In this document: positions 1-6,193 of the stretch, one piece after another
Position numbering within the stretch: position 1 is the first letter of the stretch
Layout: each line of letters begins with the position of its first letter
NCBI GenBank assembly: GCA_028700615.1
Contig: JAQVSH010000114.1
Location: 1-6,193, forward strand
Reading direction: 5' to 3'
Origin: Bacteroidales bacterium
GTDB lineage: Bacteria; Bacteroidota; Bacteroidia; Bacteroidales; UBA4181
Length of the DNA: 6,193 nt
The notes under the pieces: generated by a model
What the model saw: only the letters and a program-made list of their open reading frames with translations
What the model was told of the DNA's origin: nothing
Databases searched by the model: none
Translations under genes and position numbers: made by a program

Positions 1-3000
1 ATGTTTGTACCCAGTTATCTTAACGGTAGCGATGGTATTTTTAATCTTTCCTATTATGACTTGCTCATCGGATTGGATTTAACGGTCTTTCCGTCTTATT
101 ATGAGCCTTGGGGATATACCCCCATGGAGAGTGTTGCTTTTCATATTCCAACCATTACGACCACGCTGGCCGGTTTTGGTTTATGGGTTAAAGAGCATAA
201 TGCGGTCTATGAAAATGCAATTGAAATTATAGAACGAGGGGATGACAACGATGAAACCGTCATTCGTGAGATGTCCGGAGCCATCAGAAAATATTCCGCG
301 TTAAGCGCTGAACAGCAAAATCAGGCCAGAGACAATGCTTTTAAGGTTTCCAGAATAGCCTTGTGGAAAAACTTTATTACTTATTACCGTGAAGCCTATC
401 AGGTGGCTTTGAGTAAGTCTGATTTGCGGATTACACAGGCCCCTGCCAAAGATATTGTTGAACAAATTCCCAATATCGCTAACCGAAGGGCGGAGATGAC
501 TCCCAAATGGCGCCGTCTTCTCGTTGAAACCAGTATTCCCAAAGAGCTTTCCGCTCTGCAGGATCTTTCGCGGAATTTATGGTGGAGCTGGAATTATGAT
601 GCGGTTGAATTGTTTGAATCTATTGATCGTAAGGAATGGTTAAGAGCCGGAAGAAATCCTATTCTATTTCTGGAACATCTTTCCTACGAAAAATTACAAT
701 TTCTGGCCAGTGATGTAAGTTTCATGGCCCGTCTTGAGAAAACTTACTCGCACTATCAGGAATACATGCGGCATAAATCCGAAAAGGCCGGTCCTGAAAT
801 TGCCTATTTCAGTATGGAGTATGGACTTCACTCCTCTCTTAAAATTTATTCGGGAGGTTTAGGAATCCTGGCGGGAGATTATTTGAAGGAGGCCAGTGAT
901 ATGAATGTCTCCATGACCGGAGTAGGACTCCTGTACCGCTACGGATATTTTACACAGATGATTGCCGCCGGAGGGGATCAGATTGAGCAGTATGAATTAC
1001 AGGATTTTACAAAGATTCCGGTGCAACCTGTCCGCGATGAAGACGGAACTTGGCAGTCTATCAGTATTGTTCTTCCAGGCCGGACTTTGTATGCCCGTAT
1101 CTGGAAAGCTCAGGTAGGACGCGTTTCTCTTTATTTGTTAGATACTGATTATGAGGATAATATGGATCAGGATCGTCCTGTTACCCATCAACTCTACGGA
1201 GGAAATGAAGAAAATCGCTTTAAACAGGAATTGTTGCTCGGTGTAGGAGGGATCAGGGCGTTACGTAAGTTGCAAATCTTCCCGGATGTTTATCATTGTA
1301 ATGAAGGACATGCTGCGTTTATCGGTCTGGAGCGTTTATTTGAATATATCAGCAAAGAAAAGCTCTCATTCAGCGAGTCTCTCGAACTGGTAAGATCTTC
1401 CACGCTTTTCACTACGCATACTCCTGTTCCGGCCGGCCATGATTCTTTTGAAGAAAGCCTGATGCGCATGTATCTTTCTCACTATCCGGATAAATTGAAG
1501 ATCAGCTGGCAACAATTTATGGGGTTGGGACGTATCAATGAAAATGATGCTTCTGAGCGTTTTTCCATGAGTTATCTGGCCGCTAATCTTTCTCAGGGAA
1601 TTAACGGGGTCAGCTGGTTACACGGAAAAGTTAGCCAGAACATCTTCTCCAAAATGTGGCCTGGATATCTTCCGGAGGAATTAAATGTGGGCTATGTGAC
1701 CAACGGAGTCCATTATCCTACCTGGACGGCCAGAGAATGGAGGCATCTCTATGAAACCCGGTTTGGGGAAAATTTTATTACACATCAGACCGATACTGAT
1801 TTTTGGAATACCATTTATCAGATTCCGGACAAAGAAATCTGGGAACAGAGAAATCTTCAGAGAGCTAAACTTTTTGAAATTTTGGACTGGCGTATCTCCA
1901 GAAATGTGAGATATAAGAGGGATGACATCAAATATTTAATTGAAGTTAAGGACCGGATTGATGACAAAGTACTGACCATTGGTTTTGCCCGACGTTTTGC
2001 TACTTATAAAAGGGCTCATCTGCTGTTCAGTGATTTGAACCGTCTCTCTGCCATTGTCAACAATCCCCGGATGCCGGTACAGTTTCTTTTTGCGGGGAAA
2101 GCCCATCCTGCAGATAAAGCCGGAAAGGATCTAATTAAGATGATTTCCGGTATTGCGAAACGTCCTGAATTTGTAGGCAAAATTCTGTTTCTGGAGAATT
2201 ACGATATGAATCTGGCCTCCTCTATGGTGCAGGGGGTGGATGTATGGATGAATACCCCCACCAGGCCTTTGGAAGCCTCGGGTACCAGCGGAGAAAAGGC
2301 TGTGATGAACGGAGTCCTTCATTTCAGCGTGCTGGACGGTTGGTGGTATGAAGGATATAAACCTGAATCCGGGTGGGCGTTGAAAGCAGAGATTACCTAT
2401 CAGGACGAAGCGCTTCAGGATGAATTGGATTCCGAAACGATCTACGCGTTACTGGAGAATGAAATTGTGCCTGCTTTTTATCAGCGCAATCAGGAGGGCG
2501 TTCCGGAAACCTGGGTCTCCTATATTAAAAATTCCATTGCACAGGTCGCTTCCAGGTTTACCACTACCCGTATGCTGACAGATTATACGAATCAATATTA
2601 TATTCCCCAGGCGATGCGTTTTGAAAAAATGCGAAAGTCGGATTTTGCTATGGCAAAGCGTCTTTCCAAGTGGAAAAAACGTATCATGAGAACCTGGGAT
2701 GATATTGAACTGGTTGACATTAAATTGTCTCATGAAACTCCTGCACAGGGAGTGGTTAAGCTGGGAAAATCATACACTATTGATATTACCCTGGATTTGC
2801 TGGATTTGAATCCTGAAGAAATAGGTGTGGAGTTTGTGGCGGTCGAACAGGTGGAAGCGGATCATGAGCTGAAGATTGCCAAAGTGAATGCCTTTGAATT
2901 TCATTCTACAGAAAATGGCCACACGGTATTTCGGGGGAAAATCAGTTCAGACAGGACAGGGGCTTTTGACTATGGATATAGGGTATTTCCTAAAAATGAG

Positions 3001-3045
3001 GAATTGCCTCATCGTCAGGACTTCCCGCTGATCAAATGGTTGTAG
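1..3045 (+). CDS. Glycogen synthase (GT3)/alpha-glucan phosphorylase fusion, 5'-truncated by window edge
   Basis: This is the C-terminal 1014 residues of a bifunctional storage-glucan enzyme acting in the cytoplasm. Residues 1-132 are the end of a GT3 glycogen synthase domain, with the E-x7-E nucleotide-sugar motif in YYEPWGYTPME (E35, E43) followed by TITTTLAGFG. Residues about 133-168 form a linker. Residues about 169-258 match DUF3417 (NLWWSWNYDA at 192-201), the usual front of TIGR02094 phosphorylases. From about 265 comes the phosphorylase: IAYFSMEYGLHSSLKIYSGG, HCNEGHAAF (432-440), THTPVPAGHD (472-481), GFARRFATYKRAH (661-673), FAGKAHPADKAGKD (697-710) and EASGTSGEKAVMNG, whose K766 is the expected pyridoxal-phosphate lysine. 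Residues about 895-1014 are a beta-rich tail. The phosphorylase releases glucose-1-phosphate from alpha-1,4-glucan. The ATG at base 1 is probably an internal Met: the rest of the GT3 domain, about 400 residues, must lie upstream. The stop is TAG at 3043-3045. Whether the GT3 half is active cannot be judged from this fragment. Confidence 0.93.
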   Translation: MFVPSYLNGSDGIFNLSYYDLLIGLDLTVFPSYYEPWGYTPMESVAFHIPTITTTLAGFGLWVKEHNAVYENAIEIIERGDDNDETVIREMSGAIRKYSALSAEQQNQARDNAFKVSRIALWKNFITYYREAYQVALSKSDLRITQAPAKDIVEQIPNIANRRAEMTPKWRRLLVETSIPKELSALQDLSRNLWWSWNYDAVELFESIDRKEWLRAGRNPILFLEHLSYEKLQFLASDVSFMARLEKTYSHYQEYMRHKSEKAGPEIAYFSMEYGLHSSLKIYSGGLGILAGDYLKEASDMNVSMTGVGLLYRYGYFTQMIAAGGDQIEQYELQDFTKIPVQPVRDEDGTWQSISIVLPGRTLYARIWKAQVGRVSLYLLDTDYEDNMDQDRPVTHQLYGGNEENRFKQELLLGVGGIRALRKLQIFPDVYHCNEGHAAFIGLERLFEYISKEKLSFSESLELVRSSTLFTTHTPVPAGHDSFEESLMRMYLSHYPDKLKISWQQFMGLGRINENDASERFSMSYLAANLSQGINGVSWLHGKVSQNIFSKMWPGYLPEELNVGYVTNGVHYPTWTAREWRHLYETRFGENFITHQTDTDFWNTIYQIPDKEIWEQRNLQRAKLFEILDWRISRNVRYKRDDIKYLIEVKDRIDDKVLTIGFARRFATYKRAHLLFSDLNRLSAIVNNPRMPVQFLFAGKAHPADKAGKDLIKMISGIAKRPEFVGKILFLENYDMNLASSMVQGVDVWMNTPTRPLEASGTSGEKAVMNGVLHFSVLDGWWYEGYKPESGWALKAEITYQDEALQDELDSETIYALLENEIVPAFYQRNQEGVPETWVSYIKNSIAQVASRFTTTRMLTDYTNQYYIPQAMRFEKMRKSDFAMAKRLSKWKKRIMRTWDDIELVDIKLSHETPAQGVVKLGKSYTIDITLDLLDLNPEEIGVEFVAVEQVEADHELKIAKVNAFEFHSTENGHTVFRGKISSDRTGAFDYGYRVFPKNEELPHRQDFPLIKWL
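2992..3012 (-). terminator. Candidate intrinsic terminator of the ABC transporter operon, inside the opposing gene
   Basis: Read on the minus strand, ATGAGG, a five-base loop CAATT, and CCTCAT form a perfect 6-bp stem (arms at + strand 3012-3007 and 3001-2996). The stem is followed directly by TTTT (2995-2992). It begins 39 bases past the ATPase stop codon at 3051, a reasonable distance for a rho-independent terminator. The hairpin lies in the coding end of the phosphorylase gene, where it encodes part of NEELPHR. The stem is short and the U-tract modest, so efficiency is uncertain. On the plus strand the A-run precedes the stem, so it should not terminate the phosphorylase transcript. Confidence 0.45.
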
Positions 3046-3050
3046 GGCAT

Positions 3051-4067
3051 TTATCTCAGTCTGTTCATTTCATGCAATAAGTCTTCGACAGAGGTGAAAA
3101 CTCCTGCAGGTTTTCCTTCCAGGGAGAGGATATATTGGTGATCTTCCCGTGCATCAATGGAGATTCTGGCTTCTTTTCCGAAATTTCCCGTACAAAATCC
3201 ATTTCGGGCCAGCGCATTGGATATCCAGTGAGTATCTTCTTTTCTCCCTTGTATGGAGACCGGTTCCGGGTTTTCGTAATTGAGTCTGAAACTTCCCGTG
3301 AGCGTGTCAAAATCCATACGGGAATTTGTGAAGAATTTACTTAAAATGCCCTGTATGGCCAGGTCTTCCTGAATTCCCTGAATCAAGGGATTTTCAGGTG
3401 ATAAAAGCCATAATCTGTCCGCCAGTTTCAGGGCGGTTTCCAGATCATGGGTGGAAAGCAGGATGGCCTTGTTTTCTTTTGCAGCCAGGGTATGGAGAAG
3501 ATCCATAATTTCCATCCGGCTTGCCAGATCCAGATATGCGGTGGGTTCATCCAAAAGAATGACCGGACTTTCCTGGGCAAGGGCTTTAGCGATCATCACT
3601 TTTTGCCTCTCCCCATCGCTGAGTTCTGCTGTCAATACTCCGGAAAGCTTTTCTATTCCCGTTTTTATTAGCACGTTGCGGATTATCTGATGATCTGTGT
3701 CGGAAAGTTTTCCAAAATATCCGGTATAGGGATATCTTCCCAAAGCCACTACTTCGTAAACGGAAAGGCCTCCGGCATGCGTTCTGCCCGTGAGTACAAT
3801 GCTGAGTACCTTTGACATTTCCTCTTCATGGTAAGCGGAGAGAGGCTTTCCCATGATCTTCAGATTTCCGTTCAGCGGTTTGATCAACCCGGCAACGGTT
3901 TTCAGCAGGGTCGATTTTCCGGTACCGTTGGATCCCAGCAAACAGGTTAATTCTCCTCTGAAAAGCGAAAAATTCAGCCGATCGTGAACGACTTTGAATT
4001 TTCTCCCCTGCAGCAGGTATCCGATCGAAAGATTTTCTCCGAGTATGACGGGTTCTTCACGTATCAT
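3051..4067 (-). CDS. ABC transporter ATP-binding protein, FecE/BtuD/FhuC type, with C-terminal extension
   Basis: This 338-residue protein is the cytoplasmic ATPase that powers the importer whose permease is encoded just upstream. Walker A is GSNGTGKST (45-53), the signature is LSDGERQK (149-156; Asp replaces the second-position Gly, as often in FecE relatives), Walker B with D-loop is VILLDEPTAYLD (169-180), and the H-loop is STHDLE with H207. ALGRYPYTG (108-116) is typical of siderophore, haem and corrinoid ATPases. The start chosen is ATG at 4067-4065, which overlaps the permease stop as ATGA. A longer open frame reaches 4352, but those codons lie wholly inside the permease gene and show no ABC homology. 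Two oddities: no glutamine lies where the Q-loop should be (88-101), and residues from about 250 form an extension that compact FecE or BtuD proteins lack. The stop is TAA, 5 bases from the stop of the convergent phosphorylase gene. The ligand cannot be deduced from this subunit. Confidence 0.93.
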   Translation of the reverse strand: MIREEPVILGENLSIGYLLQGRKFKVVHDRLNFSLFRGELTCLLGSNGTGKSTLLKTVAGLIKPLNGNLKIMGKPLSAYHEEEMSKVLSIVLTGRTHAGGLSVYEVVALGRYPYTGYFGKLSDTDHQIIRNVLIKTGIEKLSGVLTAELSDGERQKVMIAKALAQESPVILLDEPTAYLDLASRMEIMDLLHTLAAKENKAILLSTHDLETALKLADRLWLLSPENPLIQGIQEDLAIQGILSKFFTNSRMDFDTLTGSFRLNYENPEPVSIQGRKEDTHWISNALARNGFCTGNFGKEARISIDAREDHQYILSLEGKPAGVFTSVEDLLHEMNRLR

Positions 4068-4075
4068 TGGAAATA
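4064..4075 (-). promoter_or_regulatory. Translational coupling junction, permease to ATPase (ATGA overlap)
   Basis: The ATPase start ATG (4067-4065) overlaps the permease stop TGA (4066-4064). The bases just before the start read TATTTCCA, with no purine-rich Shine-Dalgarno sequence, so ribosomes ending the permease probably reinitiate here. The string TATTTCCAATG is identical to the one at the upstream junction (5118-5108). Coupling is inferred from the geometry. Confidence 0.7.
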
Positions 4076-5110
4076 TTGTATTTTTTTTTGATTCAGAATT
4101 ACATACAGAATAATAGGAGCTCCCATCAATGACGTAATGGCATTGAGCGGGAGGATTCCCTTTGTTCCGGGAAGGATACATATAAGATTGCACAAGAGTG
4201 CGGACAGCCCTCCCATCAGAAGGCAAAGCGGCATTAAAATTCTGTGATTGGAGGTTTTTACCGAGAGTCTTGCCACATGCGGCACTGCCAGTCCGATAAA
4301 GGCAATCGGACCGCAGAAGGAAGTAACAATCGCCGTGAGTAATCCGGTACAAATCAGAATAACAATCCGGTGTGTCACAATGTGCACTCCCAGATTTTTC
4401 GCGTACGATTCCCCCAAGAGAAAGGCATCAAGCATTTTGATTTGCGAAAATGCCAGCATCAGTCCGATCATCATGCTGATGCTAAAAAACGGAACCTGTT
4501 TCAGGGATACTCCTGAAAAATCGCCGAATCCCCAAAGGACAAAGGACTGAACTCCCTGGGCTGAAGAGAGAAAATTCAGGATAGAGATGGCCGAAGAAGT
4601 CAGATATCCGATCATTACCCCTATGATCAGGAGCATAATGGTGTTTTTTATTTTGGCGGAAAACCAGATAATCAGGCTGAGAATAAAAAAAGATCCTATC
4701 AGGGCGCCCATTACCACGGAAATCTGTCCTCCGAAGGAGGTGCTTCCAAAAGATCCGATGCCTCCTCCCAGGGACAAAAGCACAAGGGCGGCTCCCAGGT
4801 TAGCTCCGGAACTGATTCCCAGAATAGACGGATCTGCAAGCGGATTATGAAAAAGGGTTTGCATCATCAGACCGCAAACCGCAAGCCCGGCTCCGGCCAG
4901 CAATGCGGTAATCGCCTGCGGGAGACGTGAATGGATGACAATGTATTCCCATGCCGGTCTTTCAACCTCTTGTCCGGTCAATACCTGAAATACCGCTTCT
5001 GCCGGAATCCGGACAGAACCCCAGAACAGACATAAAAGAAACACCACAGGAATAGCCAGTCCTGTTAAAAGATATATCCTTCGGAAATTCGTTTTTATTC
5101 TGCCATCCAT
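4064..5110 (-). CDS. FecCD/BtuC-family ABC transporter permease
   Basis: This 348-residue inner-membrane protein is the transmembrane channel of a class III (metal-chelate) importer. It would act as a homodimer with the binding protein encoded upstream and the ATPase encoded downstream. Family landmarks appear in order: a first hydrophobic helix at about 12-31; SRLPQAITALLAGAGLAVCG (61-80) and MQTLFHNPLADPSILGISSG (83-102), the classic FecCD signature; repeated hydrophobic segments at about 103-115, 130-150, 157-180 and 206-222; a LLGESYAKNLGV segment (231-242); FCGPIAFIGLAVPHVAR (265-281), the region that contacts the ATPase; and a closing helix at about 324-339. The length is near the family norm of 330-350. 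The start ATG at 5110 overlaps the end of the binding-protein gene by 16 bases, and the end overlaps the ATPase start by 4. The leader has no Shine-Dalgarno. The family carries iron-siderophores, haem or corrinoids; nothing here selects among them. Confidence 0.95.
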   Translation of the reverse strand: MDGRIKTNFRRIYLLTGLAIPVVFLLCLFWGSVRIPAEAVFQVLTGQEVERPAWEYIVIHSRLPQAITALLAGAGLAVCGLMMQTLFHNPLADPSILGISSGANLGAALVLLSLGGGIGSFGSTSFGGQISVVMGALIGSFFILSLIIWFSAKIKNTIMLLIIGVMIGYLTSSAISILNFLSSAQGVQSFVLWGFGDFSGVSLKQVPFFSISMMIGLMLAFSQIKMLDAFLLGESYAKNLGVHIVTHRIVILICTGLLTAIVTSFCGPIAFIGLAVPHVARLSVKTSNHRILMPLCLLMGGLSALLCNLICILPGTKGILPLNAITSLMGAPIILYVILNQKKIQYFQ

Positions 5111-5118
5111 TGGAAATA
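5095..5118 (-). promoter_or_regulatory. Translational coupling junction, binding protein to permease (16-base overlap)
   Basis: The permease ATG (5110-5108) lies upstream of the binding-protein stop TAA (5097-5095), so the two genes overlap by 16 bases in different frames. The start is preceded by TATTTCCA and no Shine-Dalgarno sequence. A second ATG at 5106-5104 belongs to the binding-protein frame (W-M-A-E) and is not the permease start. Coupled translation is inferred from the overlap. Confidence 0.65.
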
Positions 5119-6193
5119 GATTGGTTGATGTTCTTCTGTCAGTTCAGGGTGGATCAACCGGACCAAATCTGCAAGAATCACTTCCGGTTCAAGGGTCCCC
5201 TCCTCATAATAATGGCATGTGACGGTGTTGCATGCAATGATCTTCCGGTTTCGGAAAGCACTAAAGAAAGAATACCCCTCAAAATCGGAGACCAGATCTT
5301 TATAAGTCATTGTTTTTTGATTGGCGTATTTAATCAGCCAATAATCAGCATTCGAAGCTTTCTCAAAAACGGCCTCATAGGCCAGGGGAATAGAGCCTGT
5401 GTCAGGAGTTTCTTCCCATAAATATTGGGCTCCGGCATCTTTAAAAAGGCAACTCATATAGCTTTTCCCTCCGGGAACATACCAGACCTGACCGGTTTTT
5501 AGTTCAGAAAAAATGGTGGGTTTCCGGATTGCCTTGATCGCCTTGCTTTTAATCTGCTCATAACGTTCCGCTGATTTTCCAAAAACCAAAAAAGCTTCTT
5601 CTTCTTTGCCGAGAAGCAATCCGATAAACTTGATCCATTCAGCCCGTCCTAAAGGTGTATTTTCCAGATAATCAGTACATTCAATCAGGGGAATCCCTGT
5701 CTTAGTCAGGGTTCCGTATCCTGCATTTTCAAAAGGAGAAACCAATACCGCTTCGGGCTGTACTTCAATCAGTTTTTCAATGTCCAGATCTACAGATTCT
5801 CCCAGACTTACGATTTCTTTCCGGGAAAGACGGGCATGTATTTCAGGCAGAAAGATAAACTGCGGTTCAGCAACCGCTTTTAACCGGTCAAGAGATTTCA
5901 GCCGACTAATCATGCCGGCATGAACAGAATAAAGACAGGCAATGGACTGAATGGGGGTGCGAAGAATCGTTCCTTCGGGAAGATCCTCCGGCAAGGGTTG
6001 ATCCCGCGCTACCAGCAGATACCGTTGAAGTATTTTCAATGTATCCCACGGGTTTCTAACCGTTACTTCGGTAAAATTTTTATGACGAAGTGTTTTGTCA
6101 TTTGTTCTTGCATCATGTACTCCGCAGGAAAACCCCGGTCCCGGCCCCGCTGTTTCCACCCCCGTCACCTTAACCGGTTCCGCAGATGAACCC
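5095..6193 (-). CDS. Class III ABC transporter substrate-binding protein (TroA/BtuF-like fold), 5'-truncated
   Basis: At least 365 residues are present, and the frame is open to the window edge. The product is the extracytoplasmic ligand-capturing subunit that delivers to the permease encoded next. It matches a Bacteroidota group marked by TEVTVRNPWDT (41-51 from the first complete codon), PLPEDLPEGTILRTP (66-80), LDIEKLIEVQPEAVLVSPFE (136-155), the first part of which resembles NLERIVALKPDLVI of E. coli BtuF, IPLIECTDYLENTPLGRAEW (167-186), SELKTGQVWYVPGGKSYM (229-246), NADYWLIKY (281-289) and HPELTEEHQPIYF (348-360). E139 is the likely equivalent of a Glu that docks to permease arginines in BtuF-type proteins (inference). 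No signal peptide or lipobox is visible; both should lie beyond 6193. The codon just before the first complete one ends in G, so it is not Cys. A GTG at 6168 is a possible but unlikely start, since it would give no export signal. The Gly/Pro-rich stretch at about 11-24 is atypical. Ligand unknown: siderophore, haem or corrinoid. Confidence 0.88.
   Translation of the reverse strand, partial: GSSAEPVKVTGVETAGPGPGFSCGVHDARTNDKTLRHKNFTEVTVRNPWDTLKILQRYLLVARDQPLPEDLPEGTILRTPIQSIACLYSVHAGMISRLKSLDRLKAVAEPQFIFLPEIHARLSRKEIVSLGESVDLDIEKLIEVQPEAVLVSPFENAGYGTLTKTGIPLIECTDYLENTPLGRAEWIKFIGLLLGKEEEAFLVFGKSAERYEQIKSKAIKAIRKPTIFSELKTGQVWYVPGGKSYMSCLFKDAGAQYLWEETPDTGSIPLAYEAVFEKASNADYWLIKYANQKTMTYKDLVSDFEGYSFFSAFRNRKIIACNTVTCHYYEEGTLEPEVILADLVRLIHPELTEEHQPIYFQWMAE

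Noticed and set aside
1..3. ATG at base 1 as the true start of the plus-strand gene
   Set aside because: The protein would begin in the middle of the GT3 domain, just before its nucleotide-sugar motif. Family members have about 400 residues ahead of this point, so this is most likely an internal Met at the window edge.
2131..2733. Minus-strand open frames opposite the phosphorylase (2131-2322, 2449-2733)
   Set aside because: They lie antisense to conserved catalytic and C-terminal coding sequence, and their translations resemble no known family.
3096..3115. Hairpin GAAAACT / GGTTTTC with loop CCTGCA as a plus-strand terminator
   Set aside because: The stem is mostly A-T with a G-T pair, and the T-run is part of the stem instead of following it, so termination is unlikely.
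3135..3690. Plus-strand and alternative minus-strand frames within the ATPase gene
   Set aside because: They are out-of-frame readings of a gene with intact Walker A, signature and Walker B motifs.
4068..4352. Upstream extension of the ATPase reading frame to 4352 (95 more codons)
   Set aside because: The extension lies wholly inside the permease gene in another frame, shows no ABC-like sequence, and the ATGA start at 4067 fits both the family N-terminus and the operon pattern.
4248..4850. Plus-strand open frames opposite the permease (4248-4550, 4587-4850)
   Set aside because: They are antisense shadows of a well-supported permease gene, with no recognisable domain.
6110..6193. Cobalamin riboswitch upstream of the transporter genes
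   Set aside because: The G-rich stretch prompted the idea, but I could not find the B12-box or the conserved core, and the same bases read as open coding sequence continuous with the binding protein.
1..6193. A previously undescribed multi-gene system
   Set aside because: All genes belong to known families in ordinary arrangements: a glucan enzyme and a metal-chelate-type ABC importer. No unexplained gene or repeat array remains.

Overview
The window looks like chromosomal DNA from a member of the Bacteroidota, most likely the order Bacteroidales. Three things point there. The carbohydrate enzyme is a glycogen synthase (GT3)/alpha-glucan phosphorylase (TIGR02094 type) fusion of the kind I know from that group. 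The substrate-binding protein carries the VTVRNPWDT-type N-terminal motif of Bacteroidota class III binding proteins. The internal start codons have A/T-rich leaders with no Shine-Dalgarno sequence. This placement is by family recognition, without a database search.

Layout: the left half (1-3045, + strand) is the 3' part of one long gene. It encodes the end of the glycogen synthase domain, a linker, a DUF3417 domain, a complete-looking phosphorylase catalytic region with its PLP lysine, and a beta-rich tail. The gene begins upstream of the window. The right half (3051-6193, - strand) is a compact ABC importer operon read right to left: substrate-binding protein (5' end cut by the window edge), FecCD/BtuC-type permease, and FecE/BtuD-type ATPase. 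The binding-protein and permease genes overlap by 16 bases; the permease and ATPase genes overlap by 4 (ATGA). The two transcription units converge with 5 bases between stop codons, so there is almost no non-coding DNA and no gene-free stretch to describe.

How it works together: the fusion enzyme belongs to storage-polysaccharide metabolism, with elongation and phosphorolysis of alpha-1,4-glucan on one chain. The three minus-strand genes make a complete set for uptake across the inner membrane of a metal chelate such as a siderophore, haem or corrinoid. The ligand cannot be decided from this sequence, and any outer-membrane TonB-dependent receptor would lie beyond 6193. The two units appear functionally unrelated and merely adjacent.

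I found no mobile element, CRISPR array, RNA gene or convincing new system. The points most worth checking are an identical 11-base sequence at both translational-coupling junctions of the operon, a good candidate intrinsic terminator for the operon buried in the coding end of the opposing gene, the missing Q-loop glutamine and long C-terminal extension of the ATPase, and the odd Gly/Pro-rich N-terminal segment of the binding protein.
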